The notes under the pieces were generated by a model. That model was not told where the DNA came from and searched no databases. It saw only the letters and a program-made list of their open reading frames with translations. Below, in pieces: positions 37,385 to 46,877 of a stretch of DNA of 64,000 nt. The position numbers and the translations under genes are program-made. The stretch covers positions 2,371,001-2,435,000 of the forward strand of contig NZ_CP011477.1 in the NCBI RefSeq assembly GCF_001010805.1, in the 5' to 3' direction. Numbering within the stretch: position 1 is the stretch's first letter; the number at the start of each line of letters is the position of its first letter. Source of the stretch: Spongiibacter sp. IMCC21906 (GTDB lineage Bacteria > Pseudomonadota > Gammaproteobacteria > Pseudomonadales > Spongiibacteraceae).

Positions 37385-39214
37385 CTATCGGCCAGCCTCG
37401 TTAACTTCCTTAACATCCATAAAATCATCAGCTTTCAAAATATTAAGCTCAACCCGACGGTTTTCGGCACGCCCTTCCGGGTTGTCACTACCATCGCTAT
37501 TCTCATTAGGCGCTACAGGCACATTTTCACCAAAGCCACGAAACACCAGTCGCTCACTTTTAATACCCGCAGCAATCAGGTAATCGTAGACCGTGCCCGC
37601 CCTGCGGTACGAGAGTTTGTCATTGTATTCAAAGCTGCCTTTAGCATCGGTGTGTCCATCCACAGCAACCAAGGCCGAAGGCTGGGCATTCAATACTTTT
37701 ACCGCATGCTCAAGAATGGGAATAGATTCTGGCGTCAGATCCGCTTTATCAAATTCAAAATTAACACCGCGCAATACCAGTGGCGCATCCTCAGTGAGAT
37801 GACAGCCCGTTAAAAATACTGGCGCACCTGCCGGGGTATCTTTGCATTCGTCGTCTTCGTCGCAGATACCATCGCCATCGCCGTCTTTACACGTTTCCAT
37901 CGTCGCCAAAGGCTCGTGATCATCACAGCCAACACCACCGGTAGTCGCGCAAGAATTCGCCGCATCATCACCGCCATTACCATTAGCTTCGTTTAATGCC
38001 GCAACCGTAATCACGCCACCGGCACCGGAGTTGCTACCATTCAGTGCGCCCACTGAAGCAAAATCACTATTACCTGAATCGGCACCATTTATGGCGGCCA
38101 CCGAAAGAGTGCCAGAGTTACCCGAATTATCACCGTTAATTGCCGCAACCGTGGCAAAATCAGAATTGCCTGAGCTGCTGCCATTCAAGCCAGCAAGAGA
38201 AATTGTTTCAGAGTTGCCAGAATTGTTGCCATTAAGCACAGCTGCAGCAACAGAACCATTACCACTGTTGTCACCGTTAAGTACCCCAGCAGCAATCGAA
38301 TCGCCGTTACCACTGTTAGCGCCATTCAATACACCGACACCAACGAGATCACCATTGCCGCTGTTGTCACCGTTTAAAACAGCCACGCCACCAATTGTGC
38401 CGCCATTGCCACTGTTATTACCGTTAAGAACGCCAACCCCTAGATCGCCACCATTACCTGCGTTGTCGCCGCCTAATACACTGGCACCAATGTTGTCGCC
38501 ATTGCCACTATTGCTGCCGCTTAAAATCGCCAATCCAATCGCACTACCATTACCAGAGTTATCACCCGACAAAACAGACACGCCAATTAAACCGCCGTTA
38601 CCTGAAGAACCCGGCGTCAGCAGTGATAAACCCAACAGGCCGTCGGAAGAAGCATTACCCGAGTTAGCCGCTCCCAAAATAGCCAAACCCAGCGGCTGGT
38701 CATTTAAACCGGGTAAGCCGACCCCGCCATTAGGCAAAGCAAAGCCCTCCAAACCCAAAAGGTCGGTACTGAGTAAGGAAGAAACATCACCCAAGGTGCC
38801 CACCAAAGCGGAAGTAATCATTCCATCTTGAGCAAGCAAGCCCCGAAGTTGGCCGGCAAAACCGGCTTCATAGGTAAGCCCTAAAGCCCCTAGCAAATCA
38901 CCCAGGCCTAGAAAATCTAAAGGAAGAGCGGTGTCCGATCCGGTTTTATTACCGAAGCCTAAAAGCTCTCCAGAAAGCAGCGTTAGGCCTAAATCATTTT
39001 CTGGATTAAGTGCATCGGCACCCAAAAAGTCGTTATCACCCGTCCCATTAGGATCAAGCACAGAGGCACCAATAGTCCCCACTATCGGAGCATCCCGAAG
39101 TAAAGACTGAATACCCAGCGCCTCTAATAAATCTGAGATAGGGTCCGCCGTGGCGCTTTGCGCCAAAACCAAGGACAAGAAAAGACTGGAAACCAGCCGA
39201 GAAAACAACGCCAT
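37385..39214 (-). CDS. OmpA-family surface protein with 16-residue Gly/Asn repeats
   Basis: 609 residues from the ATG at 39214 (GGAGAG 5 nt upstream), with a signal peptide ending near ATA-DPI. A Leu/Gly-rich N-terminal domain (about 25-170) precedes about 15 copies of a 16-residue repeat (about 175-416) of the type IGVGVLNGDNSGNGD. A Cys-containing segment and a thrombospondin type 3-like calcium-binding stretch (KDGDGDGICDEDDECKD) follow. The protein ends in an OmpA peptidoglycan-binding domain (NFEFDKADLTPESIPIL, GHTDAKGS, NRRVELNIL). It is probably cell-wall-anchored and surface- or periplasm-facing. The repeats suggest a beta-solenoid; function unknown. Confidence 0.88.
   Translation of the reverse strand: MALFSRLVSSLFLSLVLAQSATADPISDLLEALGIQSLLRDAPIVGTIGASVLDPNGTGDNDFLGADALNPENDLGLTLLSGELLGFGNKTGSDTALPLDFLGLGDLLGALGLTYEAGFAGQLRGLLAQDGMITSALVGTLGDVSSLLSTDLLGLEGFALPNGGVGLPGLNDQPLGLAILGAANSGNASSDGLLGLSLLTPGSSGNGGLIGVSVLSGDNSGNGSAIGLAILSGSNSGNGDNIGASVLGGDNAGNGGDLGVGVLNGNNSGNGGTIGGVAVLNGDNSGNGDLVGVGVLNGANSGNGDSIAAGVLNGDNSGNGSVAAAVLNGNNSGNSETISLAGLNGSSSGNSDFATVAAINGDNSGNSGTLSVAAINGADSGNSDFASVGALNGSNSGAGGVITVAALNEANGNGGDDAANSCATTGGVGCDDHEPLATMETCKDGDGDGICDEDDECKDTPAGAPVFLTGCHLTEDAPLVLRGVNFEFDKADLTPESIPILEHAVKVLNAQPSALVAVDGHTDAKGSFEYNDKLSYRRAGTVYDYLIAAGIKSERLVFRGFGENVPVAPNENSDGSDNPEGRAENRRVELNILKADDFMDVKEVNEAGR
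37967..38692 (-). repeat. Coding repeat array: about 15 units of 48 bp
   Basis: In the OmpA-like gene the protein repeats every 16 residues with consensus hydrophobic-G-x-x-V-L-N-G-D/N-N-S-G-N-G/S-x-x. Middle copies are closest to consensus; the first two and last copies are degenerate. DNA copies have diverged in synonymous positions, so the array is not a recent slippage product. Confidence 0.9.
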
Positions 39215-39583
39215 GGGAACTCTCCATCGTTTGGTGGAACTCACCTGAACATCACTGTTCAATGTACTACTTAACAGTTGTGGTAAAGGGTGAAATTAAA
39301 GCATGGAAACCGAAACGCCTTAAGCAATTTATCCACCACAGAACCATTATGCGTAATAGAGTAGCTTTTATAGGCATGTTACCAAAGCACACAACATGAA
39401 TTTAGTGAAGAGCATCTCAGTTCTATCGTGCAATAGTGTGATTTTGACGATTTTAACGGGAGGAACAAAACTTGTTTGGCACAGTAGCGCGCACGAAAAA
39501 AATCTGCAGCACAGCAAATAGCCAACCTGTGCAAAAGCGAAACTTACGGTATCAAATTTTTTACGAAAGGAAAGCGGGAGAAA
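39215..39583. other. Intergenic region upstream of the OmpA-like gene
   Basis: 369 bp between the tRNA-His 3' end and the OmpA-like gene on the same strand. It must carry the promoter of the surface locus, but I find no clear -35/-10 pair. No terminator hairpin is evident after tRNA-His, so some read-through from the tRNA operon is possible. No gene-like frame is convincing. Confidence 0.5.
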
Positions 39584-39660
39584 TGGGGTGGCCGACGGGG
39601 CTTGAACCCGCGACAACAGGAATCACAATCCTGGACTCTACCGACTGAGCTACGGCCACC
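39584..39660 (-). tRNA. tRNA-His (GTG)
   Basis: 77 nt including encoded CCA. The 5' end GGTGGCCG carries the extra G of histidine tRNAs, opposite C73. The anticodon loop is TTGTGAT with anticodon GTG and the T-arm contains GGTTCAAGC. Third gene of a leftward Pro-Arg-His cluster. Confidence 0.97.
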
Positions 39661-39687
39661 ACTGAGGGGTCTAACTATTCCTATAAA

Positions 39688-39764
<77 letters not shown>

Positions 39765-39791
39765 AAAAAAACCGCTTTTGACCTACGAAAA

Positions 39792-39868
39792 TGGTCGGGG
39801 TAGAGAGATTCGAACTCCCGACATCCTGCTCCCAAAGCAGGCGCGCTACCAGACTGCGCTATACCCCG
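39792..39868 (-). tRNA. tRNA-Pro (TGG)
   Basis: 77 nt including CCA. Acceptor stem CGGGGTA/TACCCCG, anticodon stem CCTGC/GCAGG with loop TTTGGGA and anticodon TGG, T-loop GTTCGAATC. It is the promoter-proximal gene of the cluster. The opposite strand is open in frame with folD, but that is coincidental. Confidence 0.97.
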
Positions 39869-40035
39869 TTTTTCGTATATCAGTTGCCCCGTTACAGGAG
39901 CTGCGCATGATACTCAGGGAGTCCTGGATCGTCAACGATTTTGACAAAAATTATTACAGGAGTTTGTGGCCTGAGTTTTTTCACCATGCGACAATAACGC
40001 CTTCATTTCAATCATCTTTTATAGGGCAGACAGGA

Positions 40036-40881
40036 ATGGCAGCACAGCGACTGGACGGTAAAGCACTAGCGGCAAGCTGGGAAGAACAATTAGCAAAACG
40101 CGTCGCCGTAATGAAAGAACGCTCCGGTGGAAAAACGCCCATCCTGGCTACCATTTTAGTCGGCGCGGACCCCGCCTCTGCCACCTATGTAAAAATGAAA
40201 GGCAATGCCTGTAAGCGTATCGGCATGGACTCCTTGGCCGTGGAAATGCCCGACACCACAAGCACAGAAGAACTGCTTAATAAAATTGATGAGTTAAACA
40301 ACAACCCCGACGTTCATGGAATTTTATTACAGCACCCAGTGCCCAGCCAGATTGATGAGCGCGCCTGCTTCGACGCCATTGCCTTAAGCAAAGATGTCGA
40401 TGGCGTGACTTGCCTCGGTTTTGGCCGCATGGCCATGGGTGAAGATGCCTACGGCTGCGCCACTCCGAAAGGCATTATGCGCATTCTTGAGCACTACAAT
40501 ATTCCACTCGAAGGTAAGCATGCGGTAGTGGTGGGCAGAAGCCCCATTCTAGGTAAACCCATGGCAATGATGATGCTAGAAGCCAACGCTACCGTTACTA
40601 TCTGTCATTCTCGCACCCAAAACCTGATCGAGCTGATTCAGCAAGCAGACATCGTGGTGGGCGCTGTCGGCAAGCCAGAGTTTATTAAAGCTGAGTGGAT
40701 AAAAGATGGCGCCGTCGTTGTCGACGCGGGTTACCACCCCGGCGGCGTTGGCGATATAGAGCTAGCACCACTTGTAAACCGAGTGGCGGCCTACACCCCG
40801 GTTCCTGGCGGCGTAGGCCCCATGACCATTAACACCCTCATCTTTCAAAGCGTTGCTTCTGGCGAAAAAGCCCTTGGATAA
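40036..40881 (+). CDS. folD: Bifunctional methylenetetrahydrofolate dehydrogenase/cyclohydrolase FolD
   Basis: 281 residues from the ATG at 40036. The open frame extends 86 codons upstream through the antisense of tRNA-Pro, which is not coding. Family motifs: catalytic [16 protein letters not shown] (Tyr and Lys), [15 protein letters not shown], the NADP-binding [19 protein letters not shown] and [16 protein letters not shown]. FolD converts 5,10-methylene-THF to 10-formyl-THF in the cytosol. It is often beside tRNA clusters in pseudomonad-like genomes, as here. Confidence 0.97.
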   Translation: MAAQRLDGKALAASWEEQLAKRVAVMKERSGGKTPILATILVGADPASATYVKMKGNACKRIGMDSLAVEMPDTTSTEELLNKIDELNNNPDVHGILLQHPVPSQIDERACFDAIALSKDVDGVTCLGFGRMAMGEDAYGCATPKGIMRILEHYNIPLEGKHAVVVGRSPILGKPMAMMMLEANATVTICHSRTQNLIELIQQADIVVGAVGKPEFIKAEWIKDGAVVVDAGYHPGGVGDIELAPLVNRVAAYTPVPGGVGPMTINTLIFQSVASGEKALG

Positions 40882-40923
40882 AAAAGCATTAGGCTAAAAC
40901 CCAATTAAAGGAAGCAAACAACG

Positions 40924-41583
40924 ATGGGGCGCGTTAAAAAGCCAAAAGTCATAGGCCCAGGGCAAAAAATCGCCCGAGGTATCTTAGTTATTATTATGGA
41001 TATGCTGTTCGGAGTGTGTAAAACCCTGCGCAGCAGCAACGACCCAAAGATGGAAACCCCTTGCATCATTGCACTGTTTCACGATGAGCTGATCCCTCTT
41101 TGTAGCCACTACCGCCATCGCGACTTTACCACCATCGCCTCCCAAAACCATTTTGGCTACGGCATTGCCCGATCACTGGAAAAAATCGGCTTTGAAGTTG
41201 CCCTGGGTTCACCCAGCCGTGGCGGCCAAGATGCCTTTTTTCAATTGCTGCGCGCCGCACGTAAAGGTCGAACCGTTGCTTTCACTGTTGACGGGTCCAG
41301 AGGCCCTCGCCACGAAATGAAAGCTGGTGCCTTAACCCTGGCCCGCAAAGCCAAGGTCCCCCTATATTTAATGCGCGGCGAATATAAAGGCTGGCGAATT
41401 GAAAACACTTGGGACAAAAGCAAACTCCCCCGCCCCTTTAGCGACCTGAAAATTCACGTCGAACGCTTTCACTGGGAAGACTACCCAGAAGATACCGAAT
41501 TTGAAGTGATTAATCAGGATGCCCAACGACGCTTATTGGCCCTACTTCCAGACGACTACAGGCCTGCGCACAATGCTAATTAA
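40924..41583 (+). CDS. DUF374/lysophospholipid acyltransferase-like protein
   Basis: 219 residues. One hydrophobic segment near the N-terminus (about 20-38) may associate it with the membrane. FHDELIPLCSHY corresponds to the acyltransferase H-x4-D-like block, followed by GSPSRGGQDAFFQLL and the strongly conserved DGSRGPRHEMKAGALTLARK. DUF374 proteins are classed with LPLAT acyltransferases, possibly acting in lipid A or phospholipid assembly; the substrate is not known. The downstream VanZ-like gene overlaps its last 11 nt. Confidence 0.85.
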   Translation: MGRVKKPKVIGPGQKIARGILVIIMDMLFGVCKTLRSSNDPKMETPCIIALFHDELIPLCSHYRHRDFTTIASQNHFGYGIARSLEKIGFEVALGSPSRGGQDAFFQLLRAARKGRTVAFTVDGSRGPRHEMKAGALTLARKAKVPLYLMRGEYKGWRIENTWDKSKLPRPFSDLKIHVERFHWEDYPEDTEFEVINQDAQRRLLALLPDDYRPAHNAN

Positions 41584-41914
41584 CAGTTGGCGCAATATCG
41601 CGCTCCTCGTTTACGCAATGCTGATCACTCTGCTCTCCTTATTACCGGGCGGCAGTGATCTGCAATTTAACGTTTGGGATAAGCTCCAACATTGTGGTGC
41701 GTATTTTCTGTTAATGCTATTGAGTGGTGGCAATAACTATTCTCAACTGCTGACTCGCGGCATCATAGTTATTGGTTTTAGCGCCCTGCTAGAATTCATA
41801 CAGGGCTTCTCACCCGGTAGAGTCCCCTCTATTGCCGACATGCTTGCCAACAGCTCAGGCGTGCTTTTCGCAATTGGCTTTCTGTCAGCACTACGCTTTT
41901 GGAAGAAAGCCTAA
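41573..41914 (+). CDS. VanZ-like membrane protein
   Basis: 113 residues from the ATG at 41573, overlapping the upstream gene's stop. About four hydrophobic helices are visible, with the VanZ-type motifs FNVWDKLQHCGAYFLLM and EFIQGFSPGRVPSIADMLANSSG (the SxxDxxxN signature). The role of small VanZ-like proteins in Gram-negatives is unknown. A longer frame from 41519 lies inside the upstream gene and lacks a ribosome site. Confidence 0.85.
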   Translation: MLINSWRNIALLVYAMLITLLSLLPGGSDLQFNVWDKLQHCGAYFLLMLLSGGNNYSQLLTRGIIVIGFSALLEFIQGFSPGRVPSIADMLANSSGVLFAIGFLSALRFWKKA

Positions 41915-42008
41915 TCCTTCTCTTACCACAACCATCTGTGCAGACAAGCCAAGCTCGTCAGACAAACTGAGCGAACGATAGAGAACAAGCTTATCTACGT
42001 CGCGTAAG

Positions 42009-43418
42009 CTAGTCTGCAGATTCTCGACGCCAAGTGGTGCCCTGACGACTGTCTTCCAGCACCACGCCCTGGTCTAGCAAAGATTGGCGAATTTCATCCG
42101 CCCGGGCAAAATCTTTGTCTTTTTTCGCTTGGGCGCGCTCGGCGATCAAACCTTCTACAGCGTCCCCGCTAATGGCGTCGTCGCTGCCTGCCTGCAAAAA
42201 CTGCGTTGCAGGCATTTGCAAAACCCCCAAAACGCCACCCAAGGATTTAAGTATCACCGCATGCTCATTCAATGCAGCCTGATCGCCAGTGCCGCGTAGC
42301 GTATTCATCTTCCGCACCAGCTCATACATAACAGCCAACGCCTCAGGCACATTAAAATCATCTGCCATCGCCTTATCGAATCGCGACACAAACTCATTGT
42401 CAGCATCGAGGCTGGGATAGTCACTAGCGGCAACGTCCAAGCCTTTTAGAGCGTGGTAGAAACGCTCAAGGTTTTGCTGGGCAATCCGCAAATTATCTTC
42501 AGAATAATTAATCGCACTGCGATAGTGGCTGCCCACCAAAAAATAACGCACGACTTCGGGGTGATATTTGTCGAGAATTTCTCGGATAGTGAAGAAATTG
42601 CCCAGCGATTTGGACATTTTTTCATTATCCACCCGCACCGCACCCGCATGCATCCAGGTGTTGGCGTAAGACTTACCAGTGGCGGCTTCAGACTGCGCTA
42701 TTTCGTTCTCGTGATGAGGAAACACCAAATCCGGCCCGCCGCCGTGAATATCAAAGCTCTCACCCAAACAGCAGGTAGACATCGCCGAGCACTCAATATG
42801 CCAGCCCGGGCGCCCCTTTCCCCAGGGTGAATCCCAATGTACTTCCTCAGCCGCAGCAGCCTTCCATAAGGCAAAATCTCGGGGATCTTCCTTTGCCTCA
42901 TCGACAGCAATTCGCGCACCGGCTAATAATTCGTCTGTTTTTTTACCCGACAAGGCACCGTATTTTTCAAAACGACTTACCCGATAATAGACATCACCAT
43001 TACTGGCCTGATAAGCAAAACCGCTATCCATCAATCGCTGAATCATTGCCAGGATATCGCCAATATGCGCAGTGGCACGGGGTTCGCTATTGGGGGCTTG
43101 AATGCCGAGCCGATCGGCATCTTCATTCATTGCCTCAATAAAACGAGCCGTTAAATCTTCGAAAGCCTCGCCGTTTTCTTCAGCCCGACGCAAAATTTTA
43201 TCGTCGATATCGGTGATATTACGAACGTAGCTAACCTCGTAGCCCTTGGCACGAAGAAAGCGGGTAATCACATCAAAAGCCAACAACACCCGGGCATGCC
43301 CCAAGTGACAGTAGTCATAAACCGTCATGCCGCAGACATACATGCCAATTTTGCCTTCAACAATCGGGGTTAATGGCTGCTTGCTGCGACTAAGGGTGTT
43401 GTAAATTTGTATGCTCAT
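42009..43418 (-). CDS. cysS: Cysteinyl-tRNA synthetase
   Basis: 469 residues, close to E. coli CysS. The zinc-site region starts VCGMTVYDYCHLGHAR, which contains the HIGH motif as HLGH; WHIECSAMS and the HHENEIAQSEAATG stretch carry further zinc ligands. The KMSKS loop is present as KMSKSLGNFF. The C-terminal DALR-type helical domain ends EDSRQGTTWRR. It charges tRNA-Cys in the cytosol. It lies beside glnS in the same orientation, a common arrangement in this group. Confidence 0.97.
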   Translation of the reverse strand: MSIQIYNTLSRSKQPLTPIVEGKIGMYVCGMTVYDYCHLGHARVLLAFDVITRFLRAKGYEVSYVRNITDIDDKILRRAEENGEAFEDLTARFIEAMNEDADRLGIQAPNSEPRATAHIGDILAMIQRLMDSGFAYQASNGDVYYRVSRFEKYGALSGKKTDELLAGARIAVDEAKEDPRDFALWKAAAAEEVHWDSPWGKGRPGWHIECSAMSTCCLGESFDIHGGGPDLVFPHHENEIAQSEAATGKSYANTWMHAGAVRVDNEKMSKSLGNFFTIREILDKYHPEVVRYFLVGSHYRSAINYSEDNLRIAQQNLERFYHALKGLDVAASDYPSLDADNEFVSRFDKAMADDFNVPEALAVMYELVRKMNTLRGTGDQAALNEHAVILKSLGGVLGVLQMPATQFLQAGSDDAISGDAVEGLIAERAQAKKDKDFARADEIRQSLLDQGVVLEDSRQGTTWRRESAD

Positions 43419-43512
43419 ATCACTCTTTAATTATGCTGGTATCAGCTAGGGCTATAGATATGCTGATTGGCCTTGGCCCCCATCATCGTGGGCCGGTAAT
43501 AACACTAAAAAG

Positions 43513-45195
43513 CTAGGCGTTTTCAGCCTTTCCCCAAGTGTCACGCAGTGCAATGGTACGATTAAACACCGGTTTATCCCCACGGTGATCCAATCGATCT
43601 GCAACAAAATAACCGGTGCGTTCAAACTGAAAACCCTGCTCGGGATTCGCTTCAGCCAAACTCGGTTCTATCCAGCAGTTTTCCAGCACCCGCAAAGAAT
43701 CCGGGTTGACGTGATCCAGAAACGCTTCACCGCCCCGATCCGGCGCCTCGTGATTAAACAGCCGATCGTATAAACGCACTTCAGCTTGCTTGCCATGACT
43801 GGCAGAAACCCAATGGATCACGCCCTTGGGTTTGACACCATCGCTGGGGTCTTCACCTAATGTGTCAGGGTCATAGCTGCAATGCACCTCAACAATATTG
43901 CCCGCCTCGTCTTTAATGGCTTCTTCGGCGAATAAGACATAGGCGTTGCGCAGACGCACTTTTTTACCCAGCACCAAGCGCTTGTACTTTTTATTAGCCT
44001 CTTCTCTAAAGTCCTCTCGCTCAATGTAGATTTCTTTTGAGAAAGGTAGCTGACGCATGCCAAGATCATCCCGGTTGGGGTGGCCCGGCGCCGACAAAGT
44101 TTCGACCTTATCGTCTGGATAATTAGTGATAACCAGCTTCAAGGGCTCCAGTACACACATTGCCCGTGGCGCGTTTTTATCCAGATCATCCCGAATAGCG
44201 TGCTCCAACATGGCCACATCCACCACCCCCTCACTACGGGCGACACCGACCATTTCACAGAAATGCCGCAGCGAGCCCGGGGTAAAACCACGGCGACGCA
44301 TACCGGCAATAGTCGGCATACGAGGGTCGTCCCAGCCAGCCACAACATGTTCATCCACCAGGTTTTTCAGCTTGCGCTTACTGGTGACGGTGTAATTCAG
44401 ATTTAGGCGGGCAAACTCATACTGTTTTGGTTGAGCAGGCACCGGCAAATTAGCAATAAACCATTCGTATAGCGGCCGATGGTCTTCAAACTCCAAGGTA
44501 CAAATAGAATGGGTAATGCCCTCAATGGCATCCGACTGACCGTGGGTAAAATCATAGGTGGGATAAATACACCACTTATCGCCTGTTTGGTGATGGTGCT
44601 GTTTGCGAATGCGATAAATAATGGGGTCTCGCAGATTGATATTGCCAGCCGTCATATCGATTTTTGCCCGCAGAACCTTGCTGCCATCGTCAAACTGGCC
44701 ATCACGCATCGCTCTAAACAACGCAAGATTTTCCTCGGCGCTGCGCTCGCGATAGGGGCTATTGCGACCGGGCTCCGTCAATGTACCGCGATACTCTCGC
44801 ATTTCCTCGGCGTTCAGTTCGCAGACATAAGCCTTGCCAGATTGGATCAAATGCTCGGCGTACTCATACAAGGTATCAAAGTAGTCGGAAGCAAAACGAA
44901 CCGGTCCGTTCCACTCAAAACCCAACCACTGAATGTCCTCCTTTATCGCATCAATATAGCGTTGTTCTTCTTTAGCCGGATTGGTGTCATCAAAACGCAA
45001 ATGACATTGCCCGCCAAACTGTTTGGCTAAACCAAAATTAAGGCAAATTGATTTGGCATGACCAATATGTAAGTACCCGTTGGGTTCGGGAGGAAAACGG
45101 GTGACCAGCGCCTGCTCTGCCAAACGTCCTTGATTAATGTCCTCCCGGACCAGATGACGTAAAAAATTATTACCCGTTGCTGCTTCTTCGCTCAT
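43513..45195 (-). CDS. glnS: Glutaminyl-tRNA synthetase
   Basis: 560 residues from the ATG at 45195; a GTG six codons upstream is less likely. Class I signatures: [16 protein letters not shown] (HIGH) and the KMSKS-equivalent VTSKRKLK. GlnRS-specific segments include [18 protein letters not shown] and [14 protein letters not shown]. The C-terminal beta-barrel anticodon-binding domain follows. It charges tRNA-Gln directly, so the organism need not use the Glu-tRNA amidotransferase route for Gln. It is divergent from ppiB. Confidence 0.97.
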   Translation of the reverse strand: MSEEAATGNNFLRHLVREDINQGRLAEQALVTRFPPEPNGYLHIGHAKSICLNFGLAKQFGGQCHLRFDDTNPAKEEQRYIDAIKEDIQWLGFEWNGPVRFASDYFDTLYEYAEHLIQSGKAYVCELNAEEMREYRGTLTEPGRNSPYRERSAEENLALFRAMRDGQFDDGSKVLRAKIDMTAGNINLRDPIIYRIRKQHHHQTGDKWCIYPTYDFTHGQSDAIEGITHSICTLEFEDHRPLYEWFIANLPVPAQPKQYEFARLNLNYTVTSKRKLKNLVDEHVVAGWDDPRMPTIAGMRRRGFTPGSLRHFCEMVGVARSEGVVDVAMLEHAIRDDLDKNAPRAMCVLEPLKLVITNYPDDKVETLSAPGHPNRDDLGMRQLPFSKEIYIEREDFREEANKKYKRLVLGKKVRLRNAYVLFAEEAIKDEAGNIVEVHCSYDPDTLGEDPSDGVKPKGVIHWVSASHGKQAEVRLYDRLFNHEAPDRGGEAFLDHVNPDSLRVLENCWIEPSLAEANPEQGFQFERTGYFVADRLDHRGDKPVFNRTIALRDTWGKAENA

Positions 45196-45378
45196 TAAAA
45201 ACGTCCAGAACACCCTGCTAGCAGGGAAAAATCGGAGAGACGGCTATCCACTTCAACCTCAAACAACAAGGCTTTTTACTGCCGCCAAAAAACGGAAAAT
45301 CACATGGATTTCGCCGCGAGATCAAAAACCGCGTATTATACCGGCTTTAAATTCCAGTTATAAGCGAGATCGAAGTAA

Positions 45379-45873
45379 ATGGTTATCTTTAAAACAAATT
45401 TTGGCGACATCAAAATCGAGTTGGACTTTGAGAAAGCCCCCAAAACGGCAGCAAACTTCAAGCAATACGTCCAAGAAGGTTTTTATGACGGTGTTATCTT
45501 CCACCGCGTAATCAACGGTTTTATGGTGCAAGGCGGTGGTTTTGAGCCCGGCATGAAAGAAAAAACAACCCGTGAGCCCATTGAGAACGAAGCGGACAAC
45601 GGCCTGAAAAATGAAGAAGGCACCTTGGCAATGGCCCGCACCATGGACCCCCACTCAGCCAGTGCCCAGTTCTTCATTAACGTCAAAGACAACGACTTTT
45701 TGAACCACAGCAGCAAGTCTATGCAAGGCTGGGGCTACGCTGTTTTTGCTAAAGTAAGCGACGGCATGGACGTGGTTGAGAAAATAAAAGCTGTGCCCAC
45801 CACCAGCAAAGCCGGTCATCAAGATGTACCCGCTGAAGACGTGGTTATCGAGAAGGCTATTTGGGAAGACTGA
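45379..45873 (+). CDS. ppiB: Cytoplasmic cyclophilin PpiB
   Basis: 164 residues, the E. coli PpiB length, with no signal peptide. Active-site segments [33 protein letters not shown] and [15 protein letters not shown] are intact, including the catalytic Arg of FHRV. It catalyses cis-trans isomerisation of prolyl bonds. The stop codon overlaps the lpxH start (TGATG), so the two are translationally coupled, as in related genomes. Confidence 0.96.
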   Translation: MVIFKTNFGDIKIELDFEKAPKTAANFKQYVQEGFYDGVIFHRVINGFMVQGGGFEPGMKEKTTREPIENEADNGLKNEEGTLAMARTMDPHSASAQFFINVKDNDFLNHSSKSMQGWGYAVFAKVSDGMDVVEKIKAVPTTSKAGHQDVPAEDVVIEKAIWED

Positions 45874-46601
45874 TGCACCAACTGTTCATTTCTGACCTGC
45901 ATCTTGAAGAAGAACGCCCGGATACCCTCCAGGCGTTTTTTCACTTTTTGCAAAATGATGCCCCCAGCGCTGACGAACTTTATATTCTCGGTGATTTTTT
46001 TGAATTCTGGATCGGTGACGACGATGATCGCCCCCTTGTAGATGAAATCAGCTCAGCCCTTGAACAGCTATCTCGTTCTGGCACCCACATATTTATCATG
46101 CGCGGCAACCGGGACTTTTTGCTCGGCGAAGATTTTTGCCGCCGCGCTGGGGCGACCCTGCTAGAAGATCCAACCGTGATTACGGTTGCCGGCGAGCCCT
46201 GCCTGCTTCTGCACGGCGACAGCCTTTGTACCCGAGACGAAAAATACATGGCTTTTCGGGCTCAATCCCGCACCCCCCAGTGGAAGGCAGCCGCCTTGGC
46301 CAAGCCACTGGAAGAGCGCCGCATTATTGCCAAGCAAATGCGCATTGCCAGTAACGAAGCAACCAGCAATAACGCCGAAGATATTATGGATGTCACGCCA
46401 GATGAGGTGATCGCTGTCTTAGCCCAGCACAATTGCCAGCGCATGATTCACGGTCATACCCACCGGCCACATCGACATTCAATATCCGTAAACGGTCAGC
46501 CCGCCGAACGCATCGTACTGGGTGACTGGGATCAACACCTCTGGTATTTAGCCGTCGACGGTCAAGATATCGAACTGCATCATCGCAAGATCACGTCATA
46601 A
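45873..46601 (+). CDS. lpxH: UDP-2,3-diacylglucosamine diphosphatase LpxH
   Basis: 242 residues starting [11 protein letters not shown] at 45873. Calcineurin-like phosphoesterase metal motifs are visible: D-x-H (SDLHLEEERP), GDFFEFWIGDD, GNRDFLLG, LLHGDSLCTRD and HGHTHRPH. LpxH removes UMP from UDP-2,3-diacylglucosamine to give lipid X, the fourth step of lipid A synthesis, at the inner face of the cytoplasmic membrane. It overlaps ppiB by one base. No clear terminator follows; only a weak GCCG/CGGC hairpin lies at 46608-46621. Confidence 0.96.
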   Translation: MHQLFISDLHLEEERPDTLQAFFHFLQNDAPSADELYILGDFFEFWIGDDDDRPLVDEISSALEQLSRSGTHIFIMRGNRDFLLGEDFCRRAGATLLEDPTVITVAGEPCLLLHGDSLCTRDEKYMAFRAQSRTPQWKAAALAKPLEERRIIAKQMRIASNEATSNNAEDIMDVTPDEVIAVLAQHNCQRMIHGHTHRPHRHSISVNGQPAERIVLGDWDQHLWYLAVDGQDIELHHRKITS

Positions 46602-46851
46602 TTCGGGCCGCTTAAACGGCGGCCTCACTACATCAGCAAGATATTTTTACCGCCTCTGCAATACCCACCTGCCACCCGATTTACTGACCCCGCCAATCAT
46701 AAGATGCACTTTATTTGCACCATTAGCATGCATTACCCAAAATTCACCCCCCACCAAGCGACAAGGCCTCGCACAAAGATAGCGCATAAGACTAATCAAA
46801 CCACTTTAAGATAACTCTATATCTCACTGTTTTATATGACTCCATGTCTTA
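46602..46851. other. Upstream region of the nrt operon
   Basis: 250 bp after lpxH with no gene. It contains repeated TGCAC/TGCA motifs (46704-46732, TGCACTTT, TTGCACCA, CATGCA) that loosely resemble NtrC half-sites (GCAC...GTGC), with one arrangement a base short of the normal spacing. They lie about 120-150 bp upstream of the sigma-54 element, a normal enhancer distance. Assignment is tentative. Confidence 0.3.
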
Positions 46852-46867
46852 TGGCGCATCAATTGCT
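46852..46867 (+). promoter_or_regulatory. Sigma-54 (RpoN) promoter of the nrt operon
   Basis: TGGCGCA-TCAA-TTGCT fits the consensus TGGCACG-N4-TTGCW at every invariant position: GG (46853-46854) and GC (46865-46866) are separated by exactly 10 nt. Only the A and G of the CACG block differ. Nitrogen-assimilation operons are typically RpoN/NtrC dependent, which fits the nitrate-transport genes starting at 46999. The predicted start is near 46877-46880. Confidence 0.75.
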
Positions 46868-46877
46868 ACCTCTTCGC

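Noticed and set aside
38031-38831. 266-codon plus-strand frame antisense to the OmpA repeats
   Set aside because: Its Pro/Leu-rich 16-residue periodicity is the mirror of the coding repeat on the other strand; no start signal.
39778-40035. 86-codon in-frame N-terminal extension of folD
   Set aside because: It runs across the antisense strand of tRNA-Pro and has no folD homology; the ATG at 40036 gives the normal FolD start and length.
46704-46732. NtrC-like GCAC motifs upstream of nrtA as a defined site
   Set aside because: The best palindromic arrangement has spacing one base short of consensus; kept only as a tentative note for the region.
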